Source: Apis mellifera (lineage: Eukaryota; Arthropoda; Insecta; Hymenoptera; Apidae). From it: DNA of 64,000 nt. The DNA is taken from NCBI RefSeq assembly GCF_003254395.2, contig NC_037644.1, positions 9,652,086-9,716,085 of the forward strand, in the 5' to 3' direction. The notes under the pieces are model-generated. The model was not told the origin of the DNA and made no database searches. It saw nothing but the letters and a program-made list of their open reading frames with translations. The translations under genes were made by a program, and so were the position numbers. The first letter of the stretch is position 1. Each line of letters starts with the position of its first letter. Below are positions 42,593-55,400 of the stretch, in pieces.

Positions 42593-44254
42593 ACGGGACT
42601 CAATTTTCATGACAACAAGCAAGTGCCAGATATCGATCGATTCGATATGACTAATTGCATCGAAAATTCATAGGGCGTGTTCCAAATTCGCGATCCGCCT
42701 TTTAACAAGTGGACAATTTTTAATCAACGTTTGTGCAAATTATAAGAAAGGGATAAAAGGAAAGGATCTTATTAATTTTCAAAGTGCGTGTCTATTTTTA
42801 CACTCCAATCAATCAAACGATGATTCAAACGTAAGTTGAATCAGAAAGAATAGTTTTAGAGACGCGTGTCTACGTAAGTAGACGCATGGCTGCCGGGTTC
42901 GCTCGTCGGAAGAAACGCGAGGAAACCGAGGCGGCGATCGTTTCGATTCCCAGATATAATCAAGGGCCCCGCCCCGTGAAACCAGTTTCTTCCAGGGAGT
43001 ATTTCTTCCTGGAGGACGACGCCTCCCCCTCTCCCCAATTATTGACCCGTCAAAAGGCCATCCTCCAGATGGAACTTCTCAACGAGGATGCGATTTACTT
43101 TTGCGAATCGTTCTCTTCGATCTCCTCGCCGTTTTTCATCATCCGTGATGGTGGAACGAATCGATTCGATCTCTTCTCGTCCCGGTGAAGGAAAAAAAAG
43201 CGCGAGATTTTACTGTTTGAATTGGTTCCTCGGGGAAGAATTTATGGTTGACGATGGAGATTCGACCGAGTTAAACGGAATCACGGGTTACGTTTGTTAA
43301 AAGGAAAGAGAGACAGAGAGAGAAAGTTTGGATCTAAGAAGTCTGCGCAATTTTTACCTCTGAATATCGATTATTTTCTATGATATAAAATAATTGGAAA
43401 GAAGTTGCACGATTTCTACGATAATTATTGCCGTCCATCCGAATTATTAAAAATCTACGTGGCCAGTAAACATTCCTGGTTCCTCGACCACCAATTAGCT
43501 CTATTATATTCGTGGAAAAAAGAAAAGAAAAAAGAAGTTTAATACGTTTATTCACGCACAACGTATATATATATATATATATATATTCGTTGCAATTCCC
43601 ACTTTGGCATTTTGATGAACCGCAAAGATATTTCCAGGTGATTTTTCCTTGCGCTTGTTTCTTGCCTCGTTGCAAGTATTGATCGGAATAGACACATTAA
43701 TCATTCTTGTCCCTCCAGAAAGAAACCAATCAACCCGCGCTTGTTGCGCGTGGTTTCAATTAAACGTGGTAAATTACAGCGTGCTTCATTTACAATTAAC
43801 CGTACTTCTTAAGGTCGGTCTGTCGGCGACTGGGTTACACACATACGCAATCAACGTTCATAATCACGCCGCGCACAGTATCCCGTATCCCGCCTTAATG
43901 AGCTTCGCGCACTGTTACTCCATCACAACTTCTCATCGTAATTGTAAATGGGTCCTTAATTTTCTCGAACCAACCTCCTCCTCCTCCTCCTCCAACGGCC
44001 GCCGCCGCCGCCATCGCTCCCTAACCCCTCCGCCTGTTACCCCACCTTGTGTTAACAAGAATTTCTTTTTTCCTTTTTTTCTTCCCTTCATTCGAGACGT
44101 ACCGTTTCTCGAAAACGTTAAGTTTCTGTTTATACAATACAGTTTCTATATTATACATTTTCTTGTATCTGCATATTTATTCGCAATTTAAGTTTGAAAA
44201 TACTCTTCACGTATTTTGTCTCACTTTCCTCTCATCCATAATTGATAATAACAA
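42593..44254. other. Gene-free tract between repeats
   Basis: A frame starting at ATG 42886 (100 codons, Lys/Arg/Glu-rich start) is not supported by splice sites or similarity. A (TA)n run lies at 43564-43586 and (CTC)n/(GCC)n runs at 43974-44012. The block 43725-43960 is rich in ATTAA and CGCG words, including the inverted repeat CGCGC-TTGTT-GCGCG at about 43737, and could be regulatory. Confidence 0.4.
43564..43586 (+). repeat. (TA)n microsatellite
   Basis: About eleven TA dinucleotides without interruption. Confidence 0.9.
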
Positions 44255-45176
44255 TATTTCGAAAAAATTCAAGAAAAGGGACAAAAGTGTATTCTGAACC
44301 ATGATCCACAGTCGTTGATAGAAAAGAAAGAAAGAAAAAAGAAGGAAACAGAAATAGGAAAATCCCTGCGGTATTTCAAAAAAATTCAAGAAAAGGGACA
44401 AAAGTGTATCCTGAACCATGATCCACATTCGTTGACAGAAACGGGAAAGAAAGAAAAAAGAAGGAAACAGAAATAGGAAAATCCCTACGATATTTCAAAA
44501 AAATTCAAGAAAAGGGACAAAAGTGTATCCTGAACCATGATCCACAGAAACAGGAAAGAAAGAAAAAAAGAACGAAACAGAAATAGGAAAATCCCTGCGA
44601 TATTTCAAAAAAATTCAAGAAAAGGGACAAAAGTGTATCCTGAACCATGATCCACATTCGTTGACAGAAACGGGAAAGAAAGAAAAAAGAAGGAAACAGA
44701 AATAGGAAAATCCCTACGATATTTCAAAAAAATTCAAGAAAAGGGACAAAAGTGTATCCTGAACCATGATCCACAGAAACAGGAAAGAAAGAAAAAAAGA
44801 ACGAAACAGAAATAGGAAAATCCCTGCGATATTTCAAAAAAATTCAAGAAAAGGGACAAAAGTGTATCCTGAATCATGATCCACAGTCATTGACAGAAAA
44901 GAAAGAAAGAAAAAAGAAGGAAACAGAAATAGGAAAATCCCTGCGGTATTTCAAAAAAATTCAAGAAAAGGGACAAAAGTGTATCCTGAACCATGATCCA
45001 CAGAAACAGGAAAGAAAGAAAAAAAGAACGAAACAGAAATAGGAAAATCCCTGCGGTATTTCAAAAAAATTCAAGAAAAGGAACAAAAGTGTATCCTGAA
45101 CCATGATCCACAGTCGTTGACAGAAAAGAAAGAAAGAAAAAAAAAAAGGAAACAGAAATAGGAAAATCCCTGCAAA
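44255..45176 (+). repeat. Minisatellite: eight copies of a 110-119-bp unit with variant order A-B-C-B-C-A-C-A
   Basis: The anchor aagaaaagggacaaaagtgt (G-to-A variant in the last copy) begins at 44271, 44388, 44507, 44617, 44736, 44846, 44963 and 45073. Spacings are 117, 119, 110, 119, 110, 117 and 110. Three variants differ in the stretch after atgatccaca: A has gtcgttgacagaaaagaaag, B has ttcgttgacagaaacgggaa, and C lacks the gtcgttga part. B and C alternate as a 229-bp higher-order unit (copies 2-3 and 4-5). Copies are otherwise nearly identical, so expansion is recent. There is no meaningful coding; the short minus-strand frame is repeat-derived. Confidence 0.93.
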
Positions 45177-48100
45177 GATGGAGAGAAAAAAGGGGTAGGA
45201 TAAAAGTTCGCCCCCCTATGTTAGGCCAACCCTAACTCCCAACCCTGTCTCCCCGAGGAGGTAAACGTATTATCCCCTCCTCCTCCTTTTTTTCTTTTTT
45301 TATCCACGACACGTTCCATTAAGCTCGAAAGTTTCTTTCTCTTGGCCGCGTCGATAAGGAAGGCAGAGTGCATACGGATACCGGGGCACGTAAGTAGCCG
45401 GGGTACTCATCGGCACGTACGTGAGCGTATGTTGCGAACGTACGTGCCGTTAAGAAACTTCCTTTCCCGGATTGCCGGCCTCCTGTCACGTGCAAACCAT
45501 CCGGCCAACATTGTTGCATTCTCGTTGCATTCTTTCGCCGGTGTCTTTCGCCGAATCCCGCCCCTCCTCGAACGCTCCTCTCGTCGAAGAATATTCTCTC
45601 CCCGGGCGGGGGGGAGAAATCGGTACGTGTCCGCGATTTTATCGGGCGGAGCCTCGCGCTCGCGGGGAAAAAAGAGTGGTTCGGCGTCTTGAACGAGAAT
45701 TCTCGGCAGTGGGGAGGGAGGGAGGGAGGAGAAGATGGGGCGGTTAGATGCGGTTAGACGCGGAGGATCCTGATCCCGTTTCCATTTCGTGGAACTCGTC
45801 GTCCATCTATCGTCGCGCGGGGAAAAGTTCAAAATTTTAAAATTCGAAGATGGAGGAAGGATTTATGAATATCGATAATATAGTTAAGAAGGTACAGTTG
45901 AGGTTTTAGATTCATCTGTTTGTTCTTTGGAAAATAATATGCATCGTGGATGGATTTCGAAAAGTTTCTTCCACAATTGGATCATTGTCTTTTTTTCTGA
46001 GGGATATCGATAGCAGCATGGCTGCTCGAGTCTCTTGAAAGTGGTTTGCGGGAGAGAGAGAGTCTGGATGGGTTTGAGGGTGGTTTTAAAAAAGAGAGAG
46101 TTTCGATGAGTCTCGGAGACGAGTAACGAGAGGATGATAAAGTTGGAGTGTCGATATGTCATCGATTTCATTTACTTCGATCCCTTTCACTCCGATATTC
46201 CCTCGTTTCGTTCGTTTCAAAGAAATTTAAGCGTGGAAACTTTGGAAAATCTCGAACTGATTGTCAAGATTTTTACTCGAATCTTCTCGAGAACTTTGAA
46301 TTAAAGATCGAAAGGAAATTTTGAAAAGATTTTAATTATCCGAAACTCGTATTTCACACCGTGTTTGATAAAAAATATTCCAATCAAAATACCTCAAACC
46401 GCCGTTTAATCATTATTATGCGCTGTTTGGACATGTTTGGACAGGTATACGTATTTTAACGTAAAATTTTATTGTTTCGTTGCGAGCCGAGCATTCTTAT
46501 CTCTTTCGCAAATTGGAAAACAAATCGGCTGTTCGAGGAATTTATTCTCTCTCTCTATTTCTTCTTTTTTATATAACGTCTTTCTCGCCCGATTTAATTT
46601 TCCGATCTGAAATTAACAGTTTGCTTTATTAAAGGCGGACGGTGATAGATATCGGGCGAAGGAAATCCTGAGATTACGATTGGGCGATATTTCACCGGAT
46701 AAGCAATTGAAAAACTATTTTTACGAACGGGAGCTAATTGAATTTTTATTGGGTTGTTGGCAAGATCGACAGCGGGGAAATTCCGCTTTCGAAACCGGAT
46801 TCTAATTACCGTGTTGAATTAATAATGTTGCTTAGACAAATGCGACTCCGATACCGGTTGATATATGTACATATACGCGTGCATACGATTTATGGCCGTA
46901 GTCCACATTCTCTGTTACCTGTAATTTCGATTTGTTTAAAATCTCGACGACACGAATTTTTCCCAACAATCATCGTCTCTCGTCCATTTCTTTCTTGAAT
47001 TTCAAGAAAAAAAATAATTATTTATTTCTTCTCCTGCTTTCCTATATCTCGTTATATCCATTTCCTTCCAAAAACTTGGGATTGATCATTGCGAAAGAAT
47101 TGGCATGACGATCAATAATTGAACGAAAATAAATTTTATCGGAAAATTAATCCAGGGTGGCGATTTTCAAAAAATTGGCGTTGCCTAGTCGATGTGTATC
47201 GCGAGGTATGATTTTTCGATCGATCGGTTGGTGGATCGATTGGAAAAAGAGGGCCGCGTCATCGAGATAAGTGGGGCTACCTTGTAATGAGAGGGCGCTG
47301 CTTTAGAGACAGGTAGTAGGTGTCGCGGTTACCTTTCGAGACCGCCTATCGGCCCATTTTCCAGATATTTTTTTTTCCACGAGCCAACGTGTAATTTCAC
47401 GATACGCGTTCCAATTAATCGGATTTACTCGATTCATTTTACTGCCCGAAACTAAGGATAGACATTCTCGATTGATATCTGTTCTTCGTGAAAGTTCTCT
47501 TCAGAATTGTTTCGGATTAATCTTGGAAAAATCTAAAACGAATCGTCAACGATTCTAAATTTGCCTTATTCTTGACTCTTTTCGAGTTAAAAGAATCAAT
47601 TCGAATTGGCCAATATTCGAAATATTTTATCAATTTCGATATTTGTAATTCTAGGATTATTCATTCCTCCAGAGAATGTTTATAGAAAAAACTTTTTCAA
47701 CTTTCTTTACATTCGTACAAGGATAAGAAAAGAAAAGGAAACACTTGGAAATTATTTCTTCCGGATAATTTCACAGGATAATTTCCTCCCAACTGTCTCT
47801 ATCCGCCGCCATTTACAAGCGACCATTATTCGCCGTACTCGAACTCGCTAAAAGCAAATCCCTGCTGTCGTAGGGCACGCGTCCCCTTTCGTCGCGAAAC
47901 GGGTAAATCGTTATCGTTTCCATGGTTTCCACCATTTGCGAAAGACTTCCTACCATTCGCCGGCCGGCGCGCGGTTCTTGTTTCTCTTCTGTACGTACAC
48001 CGCGCGATAATTCCACGCGTATATCGGATATAATAGCGTTATAGCGATTTAGCGAAAGGATCTGCCATCCTAGCGGCAATAATACACCACCGCCACAATA

Positions 48101-51050
48101 GCGCAATAGATAAAGCGATACCAAATGATAACGCGGGGACAGGCAGCAATAATTTAACCACGTTGGAGCAGCGTACCGTTTTATTACGCTATCGTCTCGT
48201 TTATCTTGGCGAACCGTGAGAGAGAGAGAAAGAGATAAAGGGATAAAGGAAAAAAGAAAGGAAGAAGAAATCTCTTCGACTCGTATCGTTTCGCTAAAAC
48301 GTGGCTGCTGCGCGCGATGGGAAAAAGATCTTGTCTTCCTTCCAAGTCTTAAGTCTTTCTTTCTCTTTTTTTCCTTCTCCTTTTCCTCGTATTTCTTGGA
48401 TTATTCGCGTAATTTGACGAATATTAAAACGAGATCAGATATTTTACAAATACACGTACCTTGATGATTTTTGTTACGAAGTTTCATTAGGAAGATTAAA
48501 ATTTTAGCGTGAATTTTCTGTTTATTTCTGTAAATATTACAGATTGTAGTGGAGAAATATTATTCAAACTTTTATCAAGATCAGAATTTTTATCAATCCT
48601 TTCGTTACTGTTCGAGATATCAGTTGGAGCGCGACACTGTTTTTTTCGAGCCACTGTGTATGTCCGGCTCGATCATCGATTCCTGACGAGCGCAACGTCT
48701 ATCGCAACAGAACGCTTACAGATGACTGTTTACGAGTATAAACACGAGAAGTCGAACATCGAAATTCCATTTGAGCCTCGACTCCGAGTGCTTACAATGA
48801 AACGTAATGTTCGTCGCGTGTACGTGGCGATGGAAATACCAAAGAATTGAAATATAAACGGCCTTTAAATACGTTAATACCGGGACGGTGAGAAACACAG
48901 AGGAAACGCAACGATAATACGATTAATTATATTTATATAACATTCATTCAATTGTTATTCATTGAATCGATATGAAATTCAACGTTTGGAAATTAATTTC
49001 TCGATACTAAAAGTAGTATTCGAATGTTTTATCATTTTGATGAATCTTAATATTTTGTTAATAATTAGTTGATGATAATTCCGATGATATTTTGTTGAAA
49101 AATCGTTAGCTTTTTAGATTAATTTTAGATTTTCTTCGTTTCATGAATAGTCCTCCTTGGTAAATTTAATCGGCCGTCGGCCAATGGACAGATCAGAATC
49201 ATTCTTATAAATCGTTCACTGTTTCACAAAATCGAAAAGAATTTAAAGAAATTAAATTCTATCGTGCCTTGGAAAATTATCTTTCTTTCTCTTCACAAAA
49301 ATTCGAAGATTCAATTTGTATTCCCATTCTTTTATATTCTTTCCAACTCGAATAACGCGATCACAATTTTCACAAAAAAAAAAAAAAACAATTTCTTCTC
49401 TAGATTGATCAATCGAAAGCGATAAAGCGAATTTATGCCTCGTTTTCTAAGGAATTATTCGGTAATATGCCGTGTTTTATGCAACCTGGCGAACGATAAA
49501 TAAACGTATCTACGTGTCATTTACGAGCGTAGATCCTCGACGAGATTCTTCTTCTCGCTCATAGCAGTTTAGTAATCCGCACGAATACTTTGTGTTATCG
49601 AATACGAGGATAAACTTTATTTATTTATCGATGGGATAAATTAAGCGCGAATAAATCATCAATTATATTATCCTGCAACAATGGTTTTGTTGCAACAACA
49701 ACAATTGCCTCTCCTCTTTCACGTTTCCACGGATATCCAATAAAATCGACAGTTATCTCTTAAATAATTGCGCTCGATCTGCTCACTTCGATGCCAATTA
49801 AAAAAAGTTTTCACGTCTCTATATTGTCGTAGACAAGTTTCCCTTTCGGAAAAATTCGAAACGGAAAATAAAATATTTTCTTGGCGAAGCGTTGCCGCGT
49901 TTGTTGTTTCAATTATATAGCGTTGTAAAATTAGCAGGGATGTTATAAGCGCTTTCACACATTCTCTTTGCATTATATATTTGACGGATTTATGGAAAAG
50001 CGAAGTCTCACTGTTCCTTCGTCACGTTTATCTCTATTTAACTTTTTATATTCCTTCTCAAGTTTTCCACCAAACTAATTTATTTTCATCCATCGCGAAT
50101 AAGTAAATCTTTACGATGAACGGTTCAGTCTTCTAAAAATGAAAAATGAACTCGTTACGAGAAATTACGTCTCCGAACATGACTCATAACTTTAACTAAA
50201 ATCCAAAGTCTGTAAAGTATTGAAAAATTTCTAAAGATCAAGAATCTTTCAAAGAAATTCAATCCATTTCATAATACCGGATTCAATTGTTCGATCGAAT
50301 GAATCAGGCCAACTAAATTCAAAGACGAAATCTTTTTTTGCTAATTCATTCACACATTTGAATTTAGAAATGTTCATTCCATCCAGAATGCAACTTGCAC
50401 AAACCTCGAGGCTTCGAACTCTCCTCCGTATCATTACTCGTGACGGTAGGTGGGCCACGTGGAACCAGCGCCGACCGAAAGCGACGGCTACTTCCATTTG
50501 CCGACCAGAGAGAGAGCCAATCCATCACGATGAATGCAATCACCGGCCGTTTCCAATCTCTGATGGCGCGCCATTATCGCCGATACGCCGATATTTTTTT
50601 CTTTCTTTCCTCCTCCTAGAGGAAGATACACGTGTCGTTATCGGTATCATTACAAGAGCCGTAGGTGGCCGATCGACTCAGATCTAGGAATCGAAACGAC
50701 AGAAACTCCTCCGATCGGTCTTCCAAAGACTCTTCTTCTCGCGCAATCCATCATTTCTCCATCCATGCAATCATCAGCTTGCGCGCCTCTTATTCTCTCT
50801 CTCTCTCTCTCCCTCGATCTGCAACCATTTCCTCGTAACGACATCGACCTCGTCGTATCTCCGCTCGTGAGGATAGCGGCAGGTTCCTCCTCTCTCTATA
50901 TATCTCTGCTGCCTGTTACACCCGGAAGGTTGTTTCGCGATTACGAAACGAACGGAACACGCGATTCGATCGTAGAATTATCGGCCGTACTTTTTACGAC
51001 CTTCGCACTGTCCTGTGTAATTCCTGCTGCACAGACCTGTTCAAATACTG
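45177..51050. other. Gene-free mixed tract
   Basis: Holds a 12-bp perfect inverted repeat (45411-45449), a GC-rich stretch 45.33-45.83 kb with (GGGA)n at about 45710-45730, (GA)n at 48215-48236, a 14-16 A run at about 49374-49389 and (TC)n at 50792-50811. A CTCF-core-like AGAGGGCGCTG sits at 47290-47300. Nothing codes convincingly. Confidence 0.4.
45411..45449. repeat. Perfect 12-bp inverted repeat with 15-nt loop
   Basis: Left arm CGGCACGTACGT (45411-45422), loop of 15 bases, right arm ACGTACGTGCCG (45438-45449). Each arm also contains the self-complementary ACGTACGT-type core. It can fold as a stable hairpin or serve as a paired binding site. The stem is too short for an animal miRNA precursor. 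Confidence 0.85.
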
Positions 51051-51056
51051 GCTTCA

Positions 51057-52400
51057 GATTACATTATGCATTATATTTATACACATTGTATTCTTTCATC
51101 CCTCGTAGTTGCATTTATTAGGGATACGTATATTTCTTCAATTTTCTTTTTCCAAATACTTAGAGTTTAAGTGACTCTTGTTCACGGATTATCTTGATTC
51201 CTCGAAGAAACCTACTCGAATTTATAAATAACACTCCAATTGTGCTTATTCCTCTCCATTTTGGATACTTTATTCCACTACGAGGTTGGTCGATTGTGAT
51301 TTCGGATCTCTACTTGAAGATTCGTTTCGAACGAGATTAGGGCGGAAGTAAAGATTTCGTGGTGGAGAGAAGAAAGGAATTATGATTTCGGATCTCTAAA
51401 TCTTGAAAATTTGTTTCATCGAACGAGATTAGAAATAAAGATTTCTTATAATTTACACGAATATCGGATAGTATTATAAAATGGACAGAAAATCGAGGAA
51501 CCTCTGCGTTTCGACACGAGAGTATTATAAAACTTGGAGAAAACGTTTCACAAATCGATTCACGATTACTCTCCCTTCCCCCTCCCACTCTTGGGCAAAT
51601 TATTAGAGATTAAAATCCCCGTTGAACTCGTTCGAAATTCATTATATTTATCATTATATTTATTCATGCATTATATTTATACACATTTTTTCATCCCTCG
51701 TAGTTGCATTTATTAGAGATACGTATATTTCTTCAATTTTCTTTTTCCAAACACTTGCAGTTTAAGTGATTCTTCTTCACGGATTATCTTGATTCCTCGA
51801 AGAAACCTACTCGAATTTATAAATAACACTCCAATTGTACTTATTCCCCTCCATCTTGGATACTTTATTCCACGAGGTTGGTTGATTGTGATTTCGGATC
51901 TCTACTTGAAGATTCGTTTCATCGAACGAGATTAGAAGTAAAGATTTCTTATAATTTCGTTACACGAATATCGGATAGTATTATAAAATGGACAGAAAAT
52001 CGAGGAACCTCTGCGTTTCGACACGAGAGTATTATAAAACTTGGAGAAAACGTTTCACAAATCGATTCACGATTACTCTCCCTTCCCCCTCCCACTCTTG
52101 GGCAAATTATTAGAGATTAAAATCCCCGTTGAACTCGTTCGAAATTCATTATATTTATCATTATATTTATTCATGCATTATATTTATACACATTCTTTCA
52201 TCCCTCGTAGTTGCATTTATTAGAGATACGTATATTTCTTCAATTTTCTTTTTCCAAACACTTGCAGTTTAAGTGACTCTTGATTCACTTGTTATCTTAA
52301 TTCCTCGAAGAAACCTACTTTTATAAATAATTTATAAATAACACTCCAATTGTGCTTATTCCTCTCCATCTTGGATACTTTATTCCACTACGAGGTTGGA
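51057..52400 (+). repeat. Tandem duplication with about 507-bp period, about 2.5 copies
   Basis: The word cctcgtagttgcatttatta recurs at 51101, 51696 and 52203 (spacings 595 and 507). The word ctcccttccccctcccactc occurs at 51571 and 52078 (spacing 507). The first unit is longer because the gatttcggatctctacttga block is partly duplicated (51298 and 51381). The core is shared with 42.3 kb. An 80-codon frame at 51878-52120 is broken in the 51.4-kb copy by loss of four bases (ataatttacacg against ataatttcgttacacg), so it is not a maintained gene. Confidence 0.9.
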
Positions 52401-55400
52401 GAACATTATAAAAATAGCTGACAAAATTTCAGAGCGGGTAAATTTATCCTGTTCCTGTAAGCGCGCACGATAGATGGAATCGGTTGTTGAAATCGAAGGA
52501 GGAGAGTTCGGAAGAAGAGGAGTTCGCCTTGAATTTTGCGCGAGGGGGTACAGGAACCAGGAACCAGGAACAACTCGTGGCACCGGCTTGACCGGTCCTC
52601 TCTCTCTCCCTCTCTACGCACCTCCACAGCCGGGTGATACACGGGCCGACGATACGAAATGCAGGCTTACGTAATCGTTTGGGAGTGGCGTTTATTATCC
52701 GATCCTCAGGAAAGATTGGGTTGTGGTCGCTTCGCGTTCTCGATCGCGGCGACAAAATTGTTGCGTACGCCTCGTTGAAACCAGTTCGGTGTACACGTGG
52801 CCTGTGTACCGTGCCTGTCAAAAGTGAGAATGTATCGAAGATCATTGGATCATTGGATCGTCGAGAAGTTAATTCGAGGTCTTCTTTTAATATCGATCAT
52901 TATTAGAAGAGAATATAAAATTCGTTTTAATAAATTAATCTCTGGGATGATTTGTTTAAGTTTTCATCGAATCAAAGTTGTATAAGGATTTTGATTTTGA
53001 GTGTACATATACATTGTGTATTTATTATCATCGGCGAGGAGGGATCGATTCGATCGCGCATGGAAATATTCGTAAAAGTTTAGCTACTTGTCACCGGTTA
53101 TTCGTCGTTGTAATCGTTGTAAAGACTTCGAAGGGGGGAGGGATTGGTTCAAGTCAGGCTCGAACAACTTTTTATAAATATTCTAATTTTCTCTCCTCGT
53201 TCTCCTCTCGTTTTCAGTGTTTTATTAGTGAATTGAATTGAAGATGAGCCACGAAATATTTGTATATTCGTCAATTTAATATTTAAATTTTATATTTTAT
53301 TTGTAAATGTATCGATGCACCCGATTTCACCGATAGAATTTTATTATATAAGCAAGTACTCGTTAATTCCTGATATTTATCGAAGCGGTTGAAAATTGAT
53401 TAAAAAAAAGAATCGTGTCTCAGGAATTTAGAATCTGTACCCCTTATTACCGTTCCTTTACGTGTGATTTAAATCGGCGATACAACGCCATTACTTTTAA
53501 TAAGATTGTTTAATGTTCACGAGATAATGGTTACAAGCCGCTATTATGAGCGTAATTGTGCATAAGCCTCGCCACGCGTTACTGCGTTATTTCACGGAAT
53601 TACGTTCAATATATCACAACCAGATGAACTTATATATATATGTATATAGAGAGAGAGAGACCAGTTAACGGTACAGATTCTGTGCACCGGTTGATAAATG
53701 AAGAACGGAACATCTAATTATCTTAAAAGCTGACTGCTTTCACGTACCAAGTCAGGTGTGAAGATTATTTCTTTTTTTCCCTCCCCCTTCGTTCGAAACC
53801 ATTAATTCCAATTTTTCTTTCGAGCAGATATATTTAATTAAAGCACGTTCATTCAATTGGTACCTAGTATTCCATAGGTTTCGATATTAAATCAAGTTGG
53901 TTACTTATTATGATTACACACGGGGATCAAAGAATTGGAATTCTGTCGATGATTCGATATAAATTCGAAACAAATGTGTACATTATTGACGAAGAATTTC
54001 TTTTTATGAAATTGATTAGATAATCTTAGATGATATATATCTAAGTGCCTTGTTATTTGGATCGTATGTCTTGTTATATATATTAATTATTTTTAAGGGG
54101 AGATTCTTGTATCTCAAATCTTGTCAAAGTTCTTGAATCGAAGAAAAATTTAAGAAAATTAATTTTCCACAATTCGTGTTCCTTCAATTTTAAAATCTCA
54201 ACGAAAGGAAAAATTCTTCGAGTATCGTTTTCAAGTGAAGCAAATTTTACGATCTTATTCATCTTTGAGAAAATTCTAATCTCGTTTTCGAAGAGATTCG
54301 AAATTAATTATTTAACAAATATTATATCTCGAAGAAATCGACTACGGTTCAGTCATTGATTTAATCGATTTCCTTTTCGAACGAAAAGAGTTTCTCGCGT
54401 GTCAAAAGGTGGCTACTAGCCTACGACGTCGTAGGTGCGTGGATTTATCGTTTTCCCGCACACGCGTGCCACAAAGTGGGTCATATATTTTTCCTTACCT
54501 CAGTGGACTACAAGTGATTCAACCCCCTCCCTTTTCTCTCATGATTTATGTCCTACGCGAGTCCTACCGATACGCTAATTAACCGCCGTCTTACTCGTGT
54601 CTTTCTTTCTTTCTTTTTTTTGTGTCCCGATAGAAGTGGCGTGAGCATAAATACCGAGTTTTTCAGATCAAGGAAAAACTGTATGAAACCAGCGACAGGT
54701 ACAAATAACTTCACCGAGGTGGAATTGGATATTTCCTCCCCCATTTTTTCATTGTTGCAAAGATATATAAATTTTACTCTTTTCTCTTTCATTCTTCTAA
54801 CGGAAACAATCGAAGCGAAAGAAAAATTATATTTCAAGATTGGAGATAAGATTTTTTTTTTTCTCTCTTCATCCAACAATTGAATATCGCGTTGTTATAA
54901 CGAAACGAGGAGGATTAAGTTTTAACAAAACGGGTCAAGGGTTTACGTAACATTCATTCCTCTGAATTAAAATCAGATCCACCTCCTCTTAATACTAATT
55001 GTCGATCTCCTATCTATAAATACACGGAAGATTTTTCGGCCCGACAAGGGGCCAATTGACACTCGGCTTTATCTCTGGCTCATGAATAAAACAAGCAATA
55101 TTCGTATCGGGAGAAATGAAGTACAGGTGTGGGGGTATCTGACCGTGTCCCCCCACTTATCTTAATTGTCAATTAACTTTCGAGCCTTGTTTAATGACAC
55201 GCCCACTCACCCCCTCGCATCGTAGTCTGGTGTCTAGTTGGGCGAAGATCACGCATTCCGGACGACTTAATTAGTGCAAATTGGTCGGCCACCGTCGTCG
55301 TTCGCAATTTCCTTTCGCGAACGCCTCCTTCCTTCTGGTCACATTTTTTTTACATATCGCGACATAAATAATATACGTACAAATACACACACGTTACAAA

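Noticed and set aside
42886..43188. 100-codon ATG-led frame starting MAAGFARRKKREETEAA
   Set aside because: Looks protein-like at first, but the minus strand is open too, the C-terminal half is Ser/Phe-rich noise and no family is recognisable.
46738..46763. Word ttattgggttgttggcaaga resembling a mariner transposon end
   Set aside because: Only about a dozen bases fit, no second inverted terminal repeat and no transposase frame nearby.
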